From Chlorobiota bacterium (GTDB taxonomy: Bacteria > Bacteroidota > Bacteroidia > Bacteroidales > F082): a stretch of 52,207 nt of DNA. Below the pieces are notes generated by a model that did no database searches, was not told where the DNA came from, and worked only from the letters and a program-made list of their open reading frames with translations. The DNA is taken from assembly GCA_013151215.1 (NCBI GenBank), contig JAADIS010000107.1, positions 1 to 52,207 on the forward strand, read 5' to 3'. Of the stretch, positions 34,275-43,160 are shown piece by piece (positions within the stretch are counted from its first letter, which is position 1; every line of letters begins with the position of its first letter). A program made the translations under genes and the position numbers.

Positions 34275-35507
34275 CTATTTTGGATAACAAACAAAGTATT
34301 TAATCGTTGGCTTCGACAACAAACTGATGTTCAGCTGATCAGAAGCTTCTGCTATGTCGATTATGCTTCCGTCCTTAAACAGTATTTTTATCTTGTCGTT
34401 GCCCGGATTATAAACAAAATTAGACGTTTTATCGCTTATCACAAAATAGTCCAGTTCATCCTCATTTAGCTTAAGCTTCTTGCCAACCGACACTTTAATC
34501 TTTTCCAGATAGGCCTTATCCTGTTTTTCGCTTGTCATTTCTATCTTGAACAGTTTTCGGTTTACGAGTCCGGAGCTTAGGAAACTGAGCACCTTGTCGG
34601 GATGTTCAAGCCATACCTTCAATGCCGAGAAAACATCATAATCGTCGAGGGAAGCAAAATTGGGCAGGGTATCCTCATCATTATAAAAGTCATCGAGAGT
34701 AATATCTCTGCTCAGGAAATAGTCGAGCACAGGGGAGGCAAATAATTTTTCGCCGTTCATCCTCAGATATTTAGCGCGCTTCAAAACCTTCATGATCATC
34801 AACTCGGCTGCGAGGACGGTCTTGTGCAGATAAACCTGCCAATACATCAGCCTGCGGGCGGTAATGAACTTTTCAACCGAATAAATCCCCTTGGCTTCTA
34901 TAACTATATGGTCATCAACTACATCTATCATATTCAGTAGTCGTTCATAATTTACCGAGCCCTCCGCAACCCCCGAGAAGAAGCTATCCCTCTTTAAATA
35001 ATCAAGCCTATCCATATCAAACTGGCTCGACACCAGCTCGTGCAAGAATTTTTTATGATAAGCTCCCTTGAATATCTTTATGGCACCGGATAATTTGCCG
35101 TCGAGCATTATATTAAACCTATCGAGGAAGACCTCCGAAACCTGCTCATGGCCAATGCCCGGAACAATTGAGTTCTCGAGCGCGTGCGAATATGGCCCGT
35201 GGCCGATATCGTGAAGCAATATTGCTATGTTCGCGCTCACAAACTCCTCTTCGCTAATGTTGTTTCCCTTAAAGCGCAGCTCCCGCAATGCCTTCTTCAT
35301 CAAATGCATTGCCCCTACCGAATGATGGAAACGGGTGTGCAAGGCGCCCGGATAAACAAGATGCGTAAGGCCCAGCTGCTTAATCCGCCTGAGCCGTTGG
35401 AAGTATGGATGCTCGATAATATCGAACATCATATCGTTATGTATGCTCACGAAACCATAAACCGGATCGTTGATTATTTTCCTTTTGTTTTGAAATCCCC
35501 TGCTCAT
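34275..35507 (-). CDS. HD domain phosphohydrolase (dGTPase/SAMHD1-like family)
   Basis: 410 aa. KIINDPVYGFVSI, RLRRIKQLGLTHLVYPGALHTRFHHSVGAMHLM and LLHDIGHGPYSHALEN supply the H...HD...D metal ligands of the HD superfamily; the family (COG1078) hydrolyses nucleotides such as dNTPs or ppGpp-like substrates. The exact substrate is unknown. It sits upstream of lpxD, an arrangement often seen in Bacteroidota. The 153-bp gap to lpxD (34122-34274) holds no gene. Confidence 0.88.
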   Translation of the reverse strand: MSRGFQNKRKIINDPVYGFVSIHNDMMFDIIEHPYFQRLRRIKQLGLTHLVYPGALHTRFHHSVGAMHLMKKALRELRFKGNNISEEEFVSANIAILLHDIGHGPYSHALENSIVPGIGHEQVSEVFLDRFNIMLDGKLSGAIKIFKGAYHKKFLHELVSSQFDMDRLDYLKRDSFFSGVAEGSVNYERLLNMIDVVDDHIVIEAKGIYSVEKFITARRLMYWQVYLHKTVLAAELMIMKVLKRAKYLRMNGEKLFASPVLDYFLSRDITLDDFYNDEDTLPNFASLDDYDVFSALKVWLEHPDKVLSFLSSGLVNRKLFKIEMTSEKQDKAYLEKIKVSVGKKLKLNEDELDYFVISDKTSNFVYNPGNDKIKILFKDGSIIDIAEASDQLNISLLSKPTIKYFVCYPK

Positions 35508-35621
35508 AAATTATGTTAATTTTATATCCGGCATAGGCCGGAACAGCAATAAATTCATAAGATTTGCATTATTTATGCAATCTTAGTTATTTCAGGCTAA
35601 AATAAACACAAATTTGTTATA
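35508..35621 (+). promoter_or_regulatory. Divergent region upstream of porX with two short palindromes
   Basis: TCCGGC-ATAG-GCCGGA (perfect 6-bp stem, about 35526-35541) and GATTTGCAT...ATGCAATC (about 35561-35583, one extra T) lie between the HD gene and porX. AAGATTTG is a near match to a -7 box. These could be regulator sites or hairpins; none is followed by a T-run. Confidence 0.3.
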
Positions 35622-37178
35622 ATGAGTAAAATAAGAATACTTTGGGCAGACGACGAGATCGACATGCTCAAACCACACATAATCTATCTTGAGGAAAAAG
35701 GGTATCAAGTTGACGCTGTAAACAGCGGTGACGAGGCTGCCGACATGGTAAAAGAACATAATTACGATATAGTATTCCTCGATGAGCAAATGCCGGGTAT
35801 AAGCGGGATAGAGGCCCTTGAAAAGATAAAAGCCGTATATCCCAACCTACCTGTCGTGATGATAACAAAAAGCGAGGAGGAATCGATAATGGAGGACGCA
35901 ATAGGCTCCAATATAGCGGATTACCTCATAAAGCCCGTTAAGCCAAGCCAGATATTGCTTTCGCTGAAGCGGAACCTGGAGAACAAAAAGCTGGCCGGCG
36001 AGAAGGCCAGCTCGACCTATCAGCAACAGTTCCGCGAATTGAGCATGCACCTGAACGACAGACTCAGCCCGCGGGAATGGATCGACATCTACAAAAAACT
36101 GATCAGATATGAAAGCGACCTTGAAACCACCAATGACGATGGCATAAAAGAGGTTTTAAATATGCAGAAAAACGAAGCCAACGCATTGTTCTCAAAGTAT
36201 TACGAGAGGAATTACGAAGATTGGCTCTACGGCAATACCGACAACAGGCCGACCCTTTCGCAAAACTTGATCAAGGAAAAAGTTCTACCCTCGCTTACAA
36301 GCGGCAAAAAAGTGTTCTTTATTTTAATAGACAACCTCCGCTACGACCAGTGGAAGGCCATCCAACCCATGATTGAAGAATATTTCAGGGTCGAGAAGGA
36401 CGACATTTACTACAGCATACTTCCAACCACTACCCAATATGCGCGCAACGCCCTTTTTTCGGGCCTGATGCCGAACGAAATAAGGAGGAAATATCCACGA
36501 TACTGGACCGAGGAACATGAAGACGGAAGCAAAAACCAATATGAGAAGGAATTGCTCAACGAGCAGCTGCATCGCCATGGCAAACAACTAAGGCTTTCTT
36601 ATAATAAAATCCTCAACCTTGACGCAGGAAGGAAATTGAGCGAAAACATATCGAACCTGATGACCAACGACTTCAATGTTATCGTTTATAATTTCGTGGA
36701 TATGCTTTCGCATGCCAGGACAGAGATGGAAATCATCAGGGAACTTGCCGACGACGAAGCTGCTTATCGTTCCCTAATGAAATCGTGGTTCGAGCATTCC
36801 TCGCTTTTTGAAATAATCAAGTATTTAGCAACCAAAGACATAAAATTGTTCATCACGACCGACCACGGATCAGTCCGCGTTCAGGATGCGGTGAAAATTG
36901 TGGGCGAAAAGAGCGTAAACACTAATTTAAGATATAAGTTCGGAAGAAGCCTTAATTATAATGCCAAACAAGTTTTCGAGATGAACGATCCGGAGAGATA
37001 CTTCCTGCCGAAGATAAACATAAGCACAAAATGGGTCTTTGCCCGTCCGGGTGAATTTTTCGCCTACCCCAACAACTATAATTATTACGTAAAATACTAC
37101 AAAAACACCTTCCAGCATGGTGGCTTGTCGATGGAAGAGGTCATGATACCCATAATTACCCTTAATCCCAAGAAGTGA
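35622..37178 (+). CDS. porX: PorX: response regulator receiver with PglZ effector domain, type IX secretion regulator
   Basis: 518 aa. Receiver domain in residues 1-120: acidic pocket DDE near residue 10, phospho-acceptor Asp54 in VFLDEQMPG, and ITKSEEE. A linker is followed by an alkaline phosphatase-like PglZ domain (about 200-515) with FFILIDNLRYDQWKAI, ILPTTTQYARNALFSGLMP and FITTDHGSVRV (metal ligands). PorX with sensor PorY and sigma factor SigP controls type IX genes in P. gingivalis, and is a phosphodiesterase on linear oligonucleotides in work I recall. No porY is in the window. The start of tsaE overlaps by 4 nt. Confidence 0.92.
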   Translation: MSKIRILWADDEIDMLKPHIIYLEEKGYQVDAVNSGDEAADMVKEHNYDIVFLDEQMPGISGIEALEKIKAVYPNLPVVMITKSEEESIMEDAIGSNIADYLIKPVKPSQILLSLKRNLENKKLAGEKASSTYQQQFRELSMHLNDRLSPREWIDIYKKLIRYESDLETTNDDGIKEVLNMQKNEANALFSKYYERNYEDWLYGNTDNRPTLSQNLIKEKVLPSLTSGKKVFFILIDNLRYDQWKAIQPMIEEYFRVEKDDIYYSILPTTTQYARNALFSGLMPNEIRRKYPRYWTEEHEDGSKNQYEKELLNEQLHRHGKQLRLSYNKILNLDAGRKLSENISNLMTNDFNVIVYNFVDMLSHARTEMEIIRELADDEAAYRSLMKSWFEHSSLFEIIKYLATKDIKLFITTDHGSVRVQDAVKIVGEKSVNTNLRYKFGRSLNYNAKQVFEMNDPERYFLPKINISTKWVFARPGEFFAYPNNYNYYVKYYKNTFQHGGLSMEEVMIPIITLNPKK

Positions 37179-37603
37179 AAAAGTTGATTTTAGAAGCCCC
37201 GAGCCTCAGTGATCTGCCCGTGATTGCCCATAAGATTATCAAATTTGCGGACGATCACAGGATTATTGCTTTCAATGGCAAGATGGGGGCAGGCAAAACT
37301 ACGCTTATTAAAGTTATTTGTGAGGAATTGGGAGTCATAGACGAGGCCAGCAGCCCGACCTTTTCCATAGTAAATGAATATATTACCGAAGATGACGAAA
37401 GTATTTATCATTTCGATTTCTATCGTTTAAAAAAACTCGAAGAAGCATACGACATAGGTATCGAGGAATACCTTTACTCAAATTCCTATTGCTTGATGGA
37501 ATGGCCCGGGCTTATCACCTCTATCCTCCCCAATGGCTATGTTTCGGTAAACATAAATGAGGACGAAAAGGGCAAGAGAATATTCAAGCTTGAAATCATT
37601 TAA
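37175..37603 (+). CDS. tsaE: tRNA threonylcarbamoyladenosine biosynthesis ATPase TsaE
   Basis: 142 aa. Walker A GKMGAGKTT (35-43), SSPTFSIVNEY switch, HFDFYRL and LMEWPG are the full TsaE signature. Works with TsaB, TsaC and TsaD to make t6A37. Start GTG overlapping the porX stop (GTGA), so translation is coupled. After its stop, 37604-37703 holds no gene. Confidence 0.95.
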   Translation: MKKLILEAPSLSDLPVIAHKIIKFADDHRIIAFNGKMGAGKTTLIKVICEELGVIDEASSPTFSIVNEYITEDDESIYHFDFYRLKKLEEAYDIGIEEYLYSNSYCLMEWPGLITSILPNGYVSVNINEDEKGKRIFKLEII

Positions 37604-37703
37604 GTTCTTTCGATAACCGGCTTTTCATAATCACCAGATGGCCCAGGGCCCATATCTCCCCTATCCGCACATACCTCCGGCTCCCTTGAGGCAGGTTCAG
37701 CGT

Positions 37704-38153
37704 CTATCGCTTCATCTGCCTGTCAATCTCGCGTTTGTGGTCTTTTTCTTTTAAGTTCTCGCGTTTATCGTAAAAGTGCTTTCCTTTGGCAAGGGCTATT
37801 TCAAGTTTTGCAAGCCCTTTGGCATTCACGAACAACAAAACCGGCACTATGGTCATGCTCTTCTCCTTTACCTGACGGTTGAGCCTTTTCAGCTCCCTCT
37901 TGTTAAGAAGCAGTTTTCGGTCGCGCTTAGCCAGATGATTGTTGTAGGTCCCATAGGAATATTCAGAGATATGCATATTGCGGACAAACAGCTCGCCACC
38001 TTCAAAATAGCAATAAGACTCTGCCAATGAAGCCTTTCCGTTACGTATTGACTTTATTTCCGTCCCGGTCAAAACTATTCCGGCAACAAACTTCTCAATA
38101 AGGAAATATTCCCAGGAAATCCTTTTATTACGTATCTTTATGTTATTGTCCAT
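37704..38153 (-). CDS. smpB: SsrA-binding protein SmpB
   Basis: 149 aa. Binds tmRNA for trans-translation. [64 protein letters not shown] and C-terminal [20 protein letters not shown] are diagnostic. It converges with tsaE. A -7 box lies upstream. No ssrA gene was seen in the window. Confidence 0.96.
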   Translation of the reverse strand: MDNNIKIRNKRISWEYFLIEKFVAGIVLTGTEIKSIRNGKASLAESYCYFEGGELFVRNMHISEYSYGTYNNHLAKRDRKLLLNKRELKRLNRQVKEKSMTIVPVLLFVNAKGLAKLEIALAKGKHFYDKRENLKEKDHKREIDRQMKR

Positions 38154-38174
38154 TCATTATTAAAAATAAGTCTG

Positions 38175-38182
38175 CAAAGGTA
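38175..38182 (-). promoter_or_regulatory. smpB promoter -7 element
   Basis: TACCTTTG on the minus strand, a full TAnnTTTG match, 21 nt upstream of the smpB ATG. The -33 position reads TTCC. Confidence 0.45.
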
Positions 38183-38211
38183 TGGAAAATTAATTGCCGG
38201 GGGAATGATAA

Positions 38212-38487
38212 AACATAATCAGGGCAGCCGGGACAATGCTTATATGGGCAGAACCATTTACTCCATTGCGGATTCCTATTAGGCTGAATTTGAGGAGGGA
38301 TACCTATGAGCTTGCGCCGGTTACCTCTAACACTTATTACGACTGGTTGTTGGATCATGCCTTCTTGTTGGTCCCCGCCAAGGATATCGTCGGGAAGTTC
38401 TTGATGAGCTTTAAAGAATACCCGCCGCGGATGAAAGCGGCCAGTTTCAGCCTAGACAAGGTTATGGAGCAATTTTCGACAACATAA
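38212..38487 (+). pseudogene. Remnant of an arylsulfatase gene (C-terminal end only)
   Basis: The open frame after a stop at 38209 reads RAAGTMLIWAEPFTPLRIPI then LNLRRDTYELAPVTSNTYYD, and ends PPRMKAASFSLDKVMEQF. This is the typical C-terminus of large arylsulfatases (pattern ADGTM..WAEPF..LR.PKIFNLR.DPYE....TSNTYYDW and YPPRQKPASF..D.VMEKL). About 450 residues of catalytic domain are missing upstream, where smpB and its promoter stand, so this is a decayed or deleted gene whose tail is still open. It lies directly before a terminator, which may once have been its own. Codons look native. Translation from 38236 is possible but a function is unlikely. Confidence 0.7.
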
Positions 38488-38500
38488 AATAATTAAAAAA

Positions 38501-38540
38501 GACTTGGCCGGGGCACAGCATTTGTGCGGCCTCTTTTTTT
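38501..38540. terminator. Bidirectional terminator after the arylsulfatase remnant and dnaE
   Basis: GCACA-N4/5-TGTGC inside GGCC...GGCC forms a GC-rich hairpin with a T7 run on the plus side and A6 (T6 on the minus strand) on the other. It can end plus-strand transcription from the remnant and minus-strand transcription from dnaE, whose stop is 40 bp away. Confidence 0.75.
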
Positions 38541-38580
38541 CAAAACTTTGTTTTCACTAGGCAAGCCAATAATCGGCGCA

Positions 38581-41500
38581 TCAGCTTTCAAGCTTGAAAC
38601 TAATATTCCCGAGTTTAGAAATCTCATTTACGAAGGTCTGTGGCTCGACCTTATAAGCCGACGACTTCATTGATATATTGTTCTTGTTGCCGGGTGCGAC
38701 CAGTTTTATTTTCAATTTGCTGTTGCCCGGGTTTTCCTTGACAAGCCTAACTAAATCCTCGATAAGCTTATTATCCATATATTCCAGCTTGATTGTCAAG
38801 AACACGCATGAAGTAAGTTTGTTCATGGCATCGCTTAAAAGCATTATATTGCTAACCTTGATGTCGAGGTCGCCACCGCGCCACCTTTCCTCGATTTTAG
38901 CCTGAACGAAAATATTGTTGCCCACTTCAAGGAAGTGCTTGCGTTTTAAATAATCTTCAGAAAATTGCATCAGGTCAGTCTGGCCCGAGAAATCTTCCAA
39001 GGTTATAATACCAAAAGGGGAACCTTTTTTCGACATCCTCTGCTGCGATTTTGTTATCATACCGGCAAAACTAACCGTATGGCCCTTAAATTTTTTGAGG
39101 TTGCTCCTCAGGTAACCAACTTCAACATTGCAATATCGTTGTATGGTTGTCTTGAAATCGTCGAGAGGATGACCGGAAATATAAAATCCGGTAACTTCTT
39201 TTTCAGACTTAAGCAACTGGGGTTTAAGCCATTCGGCACATACAGGCATTTCCGGGTCTTTTACGGCTATTTCGTCCGTTCCTCCAAACAACGACTGCTG
39301 CATACTATTTTGCTGTTCCTGAAAGCTGTGGCCGTGCTTTATCAAGATCTCGACAAAACTAGCCGCATTTTCGTTTTCCTTATGGAAATACTGGGCTCGG
39401 TGGGTATTTTCAAAACCATCGAATGCACCTGCCATGACAAGGGCTTCAATGCTTCGTTTATTAACCGATCGCAGGCTCACTCGTTTAACAAAATCAAAAG
39501 GGGACTTAAAAGGGCCGTTTTTCTTTCTCTCGTTGATGATGTTTTCAACGGCAGCACCTCCAACGCCTTTTATGGCACCCATTCCGAAGCGGATAATCTT
39601 GTCGCCGGTAACGGAAAATTTAAGCAGGCTTTCGTTTATATCAGGACGGGTAACGGAGATCCCCATATGTTCAGCCTCGGCGGTATATTGAGTTATCTTC
39701 TTTATATCGTTAAGGTTGCGGCTAAGGTTTGCGGCTATGAACTCTGCCGGATAATGAGTTTTAAGATAGGCCGTTTGATAAGAAACATAAGAATAACAAG
39801 TGGCATGCGATTTATTAAAAGCATATTTGGCAAACTCTTCCCAGTCCTTCCACACCTTGAGGACCTTTTCAGTTGCAAGCCCGTTAGCCTCACAACCTTC
39901 CACGAACTCGGCCTTCAACTTTTCCATATCCTTTATCTTCTTCTTTCCCATGGCCTTGCGCAAGCTATCCGACTGGCCTCTCGTAAAGCCTGCCATCTTG
40001 CGGGAAAGGAGCATCACTTGTTCCTGATAAACGGTAATCCCATAAGTCTCCTTGAGTATCTCCTCCATTACCGGAAGGTCATATTTTATTTCCTGGCGGC
40101 CATGCTTACGCTCCACGAAATCAGGGATGTATTGCATTGGCCCAGGCCGGTATAAGGCATTCATGGCTATTAGATCCTCGAAACGCGTAGGCTTTAAATC
40201 CTTGAGGTATTTCTGCATACCGTCGCTTTCAAACTGGAAAAGAGCAGAGGTGTCGCCACGGCTATAAAGCTCATAAGTTTCCTTGTCGTTTAAATCAACA
40301 TTATCGATATCGATGCTTATTCCTTTGGATTGCTTGATGTTTTCAATGGTTTCCTTTATTATCGACAGTGTTTTCAAGCCCAGGAAGTCCATTTTTAGCA
40401 AACCTATTGACTCTATGTATTTTCCGTCGTACTGGGTACAAAGGTCCAGTACCGAGTCCTTTACGACGGAAACAGGAACATAATTCGTCAAATCCTCCTT
40501 ACTGATGATTATTCCGCAAGCATGTGTCCCTATATTCCTTACCGAGCCCTCCAGGGTTAAGGCATTTTTTAGGACATCCCTAATCTCGGGTTTGCCCTTA
40601 TCGAGCTCGGCTTGCAGCTCCGGCACTTCCTTAAACGCCTTTCGCAAACTTGTGCCTGGTGTGTCAGGAATCATTTTTGCCAATCTATCAGCCTCGTTTA
40701 AAGGCAGTTTCTGCACTCTTGCCACATCGCGTATGGCCATTTTGGCAGCCATGGTCCCAAATGTGATAAGGTGTGCGACCCTGTTTTTACCATATTTTTC
40801 CTTTACCCATTTCAATATCAATTCGCGGCCGTCATCGTCAAAATCAATATCAATATCTGGCATTGAAATCCTGTCGGGGTTAAGGAAACGCTCAAACAGC
40901 AAATTATAGGCCAGTGGGTCGATCTCAGTGATACGAAGACTATATGCCACTACCGATCCTGCTGCGCTTCCGCGTCCCGGCCCAACAACAACACCCATTT
41001 CACGTGCCGCCCTCAGAAAATCCCATACGATGAGGAAATAATCGGGAAAGCCCATCTTTTTTATGGTCTCCAACTCGAAGTCTATACGTTCCCTTATCGA
41101 ATCCGTTAAGTCGGGATATCTTTTACCAGCACCTTCATAAGCACAATGGCGCAAGTATTCGTCGGCATCGGCAAATTCGTCAGGAATCTCAAAAATCGGC
41201 ATTATGGGCTTATGATCCAGTTCAAAAACCTCAATCTTGTCAACTATTCCAGCTATGTTTTCAATGGCCTCGGGAATATCGGCAAAAAGCCTCTTCATCT
41301 CATCCTGGGTCTTGAACCATTCCTGACGTGTATAGTGCATCCTTCTCGGGTCGTCTATATCTTTTGCCGTCCCAATGCATATAAGGCGGTCGTGGGCGTC
41401 GGCATCCTCGGCATCAACAAAGTGGGAGTCGTTGGTAGCGACAAGTTTTACGGAATGTTTTTCCGAGAGTTTTCTAAGTACCTTGCTCACAAACACCTGG

Positions 41501-42801
41501 TCGTCAAACACATTCTTGTCCATTTCGGGATCGCCGGTGGGATGGCGCTGCAACTCCAGATACAAATCATCGCCGAATATCTCTTTATAACCCAACAATG
41601 ATTGTTCGGCTTGCGTCTCGCCTTCGTTTACTATTTTTGAGGGCAGCTCGCCACTTAGGCAGGCCGTGAGGGCTATAAGCCCATCGCTATGCCTCCTCAA
41701 CAAATCCTTGTCTATTCTGGGTTTATAATAGTAGCCTTCCGTCCAGCCCTTGGAAACCAAGAACATGAGGTTTTTATAACCGGTCTCGTTTTTGGCGAGC
41801 AAGACCAGGTGCCAGCCGCCGCCATCTGTTTTGTTTTCTTTTTGTTCCATGCTCCTGCGGGCAATATAAAACTCGCAGCCGATAATGGGTTTAATTTTTT
41901 CGGCCATGCAAACCTGGTGAAAGCTCTTAACACCGAACATGGCACCATGGTCGGTGATGGCACATGCCGTCATACCGTCGGCTTTTGCCTTGGCAATCAT
42001 TTTCGGGATGTTCGACAAGCCGTCCAAGACCGAAAACTCCGTATGAACGTGAAGGTGCGTAAAGACCTTTTCGTCCAAATCGTGCTCGACATCACCTAAT
42101 CCGGGGGAATGGTCTGCTTTTTCTTCCCTAAAGGATTCTATATCCAGTTCCACGGCCTCGAAGGAAGCTTTGTTCACGGCCCTGAAGTTATCGATTACCG
42201 GGCCATCCAGTTTTAATTCGGCAGCACCGATAATTCCTATCCTTATAAGCTCCAAAAAACAGCGAGCAGTGGCCTGAACATCGGCGGCGGCATTATGAGC
42301 CTCCTCAAATCCCTGACCGAAAAGTTTTTGATGAAGCTCGGAAAGCTTTGGCCATTTATATTTTCCGCCGCGACCGCCCGGAAGCGCACAAAATTCGGTT
42401 GATAAATCCTTGGTATCGACAATGTTTTTTTTAAACAGGCTGGTTTCTGTTTTCTTGCGCAAAAATTCACATCCGGTAATACTATTGTCGAATTCGATGT
42501 TGTGGCCGGCTATAGTGTGTGCTTTTTCTATTGATTTGTTGAATTCGGCCAAAACAAACTCCAGGGCTTGTCCTTCCCGTTTTGCCCTTTCCGTTGAAAT
42601 GCCGTGGATTTTTTCAGCACCATAAGGAATCTCGAAACCTTCAGGTTTTATGATGAAATTCTTAAGCTCAACAAGTTCGCCGATGCTATTGTGAACTTGC
42701 CATGCCAATTGAACCAAACGCGGCCAATTATCGAAATCACTTAGCGGGGCGTTATAATCCTTAGGAAGTCCGGTAGTCTCGGTATCGTAAATTAAAAACA
42801 T
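38581..42801 (-). CDS. dnaE: DNA polymerase III alpha subunit with N-terminal proofreading exonuclease domain
   Basis: 1406 aa, about 240 longer than E. coli DnaE. Residues 1-190 are a DnaQ-like DEDDh exonuclease: Asp6 and Glu8 in YDTETTGLP, AGHNIEFD, and His169/Asp174 in HNAAADVQATARCFLEL. The PHP domain begins near 248 (THLHVHTEFSVLDGL). The polymerase core has GPGRGSAAGS and catalytic PDIDIDFDDDGRE near 650, then YRPGPM and AYNKSHA-like FNKSHATCYSYVSYQTAYLK; an OB fold and tail follow. The cis exonuclease replaces or supplements a separate epsilon subunit, known in some Bacteroidota. Monocistronic. The 5' leader appears very short. Confidence 0.96.
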   Translation of the reverse strand: MFLIYDTETTGLPKDYNAPLSDFDNWPRLVQLAWQVHNSIGELVELKNFIIKPEGFEIPYGAEKIHGISTERAKREGQALEFVLAEFNKSIEKAHTIAGHNIEFDNSITGCEFLRKKTETSLFKKNIVDTKDLSTEFCALPGGRGGKYKWPKLSELHQKLFGQGFEEAHNAAADVQATARCFLELIRIGIIGAAELKLDGPVIDNFRAVNKASFEAVELDIESFREEKADHSPGLGDVEHDLDEKVFTHLHVHTEFSVLDGLSNIPKMIAKAKADGMTACAITDHGAMFGVKSFHQVCMAEKIKPIIGCEFYIARRSMEQKENKTDGGGWHLVLLAKNETGYKNLMFLVSKGWTEGYYYKPRIDKDLLRRHSDGLIALTACLSGELPSKIVNEGETQAEQSLLGYKEIFGDDLYLELQRHPTGDPEMDKNVFDDQVFVSKVLRKLSEKHSVKLVATNDSHFVDAEDADAHDRLICIGTAKDIDDPRRMHYTRQEWFKTQDEMKRLFADIPEAIENIAGIVDKIEVFELDHKPIMPIFEIPDEFADADEYLRHCAYEGAGKRYPDLTDSIRERIDFELETIKKMGFPDYFLIVWDFLRAAREMGVVVGPGRGSAAGSVVAYSLRITEIDPLAYNLLFERFLNPDRISMPDIDIDFDDDGRELILKWVKEKYGKNRVAHLITFGTMAAKMAIRDVARVQKLPLNEADRLAKMIPDTPGTSLRKAFKEVPELQAELDKGKPEIRDVLKNALTLEGSVRNIGTHACGIIISKEDLTNYVPVSVVKDSVLDLCTQYDGKYIESIGLLKMDFLGLKTLSIIKETIENIKQSKGISIDIDNVDLNDKETYELYSRGDTSALFQFESDGMQKYLKDLKPTRFEDLIAMNALYRPGPMQYIPDFVERKHGRQEIKYDLPVMEEILKETYGITVYQEQVMLLSRKMAGFTRGQSDSLRKAMGKKKIKDMEKLKAEFVEGCEANGLATEKVLKVWKDWEEFAKYAFNKSHATCYSYVSYQTAYLKTHYPAEFIAANLSRNLNDIKKITQYTAEAEHMGISVTRPDINESLLKFSVTGDKIIRFGMGAIKGVGGAAVENIINERKKNGPFKSPFDFVKRVSLRSVNKRSIEALVMAGAFDGFENTHRAQYFHKENENAASFVEILIKHGHSFQEQQNSMQQSLFGGTDEIAVKDPEMPVCAEWLKPQLLKSEKEVTGFYISGHPLDDFKTTIQRYCNVEVGYLRSNLKKFKGHTVSFAGMITKSQQRMSKKGSPFGIITLEDFSGQTDLMQFSEDYLKRKHFLEVGNNIFVQAKIEERWRGGDLDIKVSNIMLLSDAMNKLTSCVFLTIKLEYMDNKLIEDLVRLVKENPGNSKLKIKLVAPGNKNNISMKSSAYKVEPQTFVNEISKLGNISFKLES

Positions 42802-42840
42802 CTATAATCAAATATAAGGAGTTGAATATTAACAGATTAA

Positions 42841-42895
42841 AAAACACATCATCAATAATAACCATTACATCCCCTACGGGAAATCAATGTGTTTT
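42841..42895. repeat. Imperfect nested inverted repeat upstream of dnaE
   Basis: Outer arms AAAACACAT and ATGTGTTTT (9 bp perfect) with an inner TCCC/GGGA stem. This could be the edge or footprint of a mobile element, or a structured leader; no T-run for a terminator. No second copy was noticed in the window. Confidence 0.35.
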
Positions 42896-43103
42896 CATAT
42901 TAAACAAAATTACGGAAATACATGCTCCGAATTAAGGCTGTTGAAAACTTTGGATAAAGATTTCCGGCTGAATGACTAAAACTTCTGGCTTTAAGCATAA
43001 TACTTAACCGGAGTATTTTTTTGCACATCGAATCAGCAGCATTTTATGCTCCTAAAAAAATATCAAAACACTTATTCTAGTCATCATATACATTTACATA
43101 TTG

Positions 43104-43135
43104 TTTGCATTTGTCATTTTATATATTTACTTTTG
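43104..43135 (+). promoter_or_regulatory. MMPA promoter, TTTG-N20-TACTTTTG
   Basis: TTTG (43104-43107) and TACTTTTG (43128-43135) with 20 nt between; both boxes match consensus. Transcription would start near 43142, 19 nt before the ATG. Confidence 0.65.
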
Positions 43136-43160
43136 TAAAATAATCTAAAATTATTGGGCT

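Larger units (their letters stand above)
42802..43160. other. Intergenic region between dnaE and the mobile mystery genes
   Basis: No gene seen in the 359 bp. It holds an inverted repeat AAAACACAT (42841-42849) / ATGTGTTTT (42887-42895) enclosing a small TCCC-CTAC-GGGA hairpin, a minus-strand TATATTTG (42809-42816) just before dnaE, and the MMPA promoter at its right end. It is A+T-rich. Confidence 0.5.

Noticed and set aside
37604-37703. GGGCCC-rich palindrome between tsaE and smpB as a terminator
   Set aside because: The palindrome is imperfect and no T-run follows on either strand.
38965-40155. 396-codon plus-strand open frame inside dnaE
   Set aside because: Antisense shadow of a clear DnaE; the peptide has no domain and reflects the codon bias of the dnaE strand.
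41146-41601. 151-codon plus-strand frame inside dnaE
   Set aside because: Antisense shadow with no independent features.
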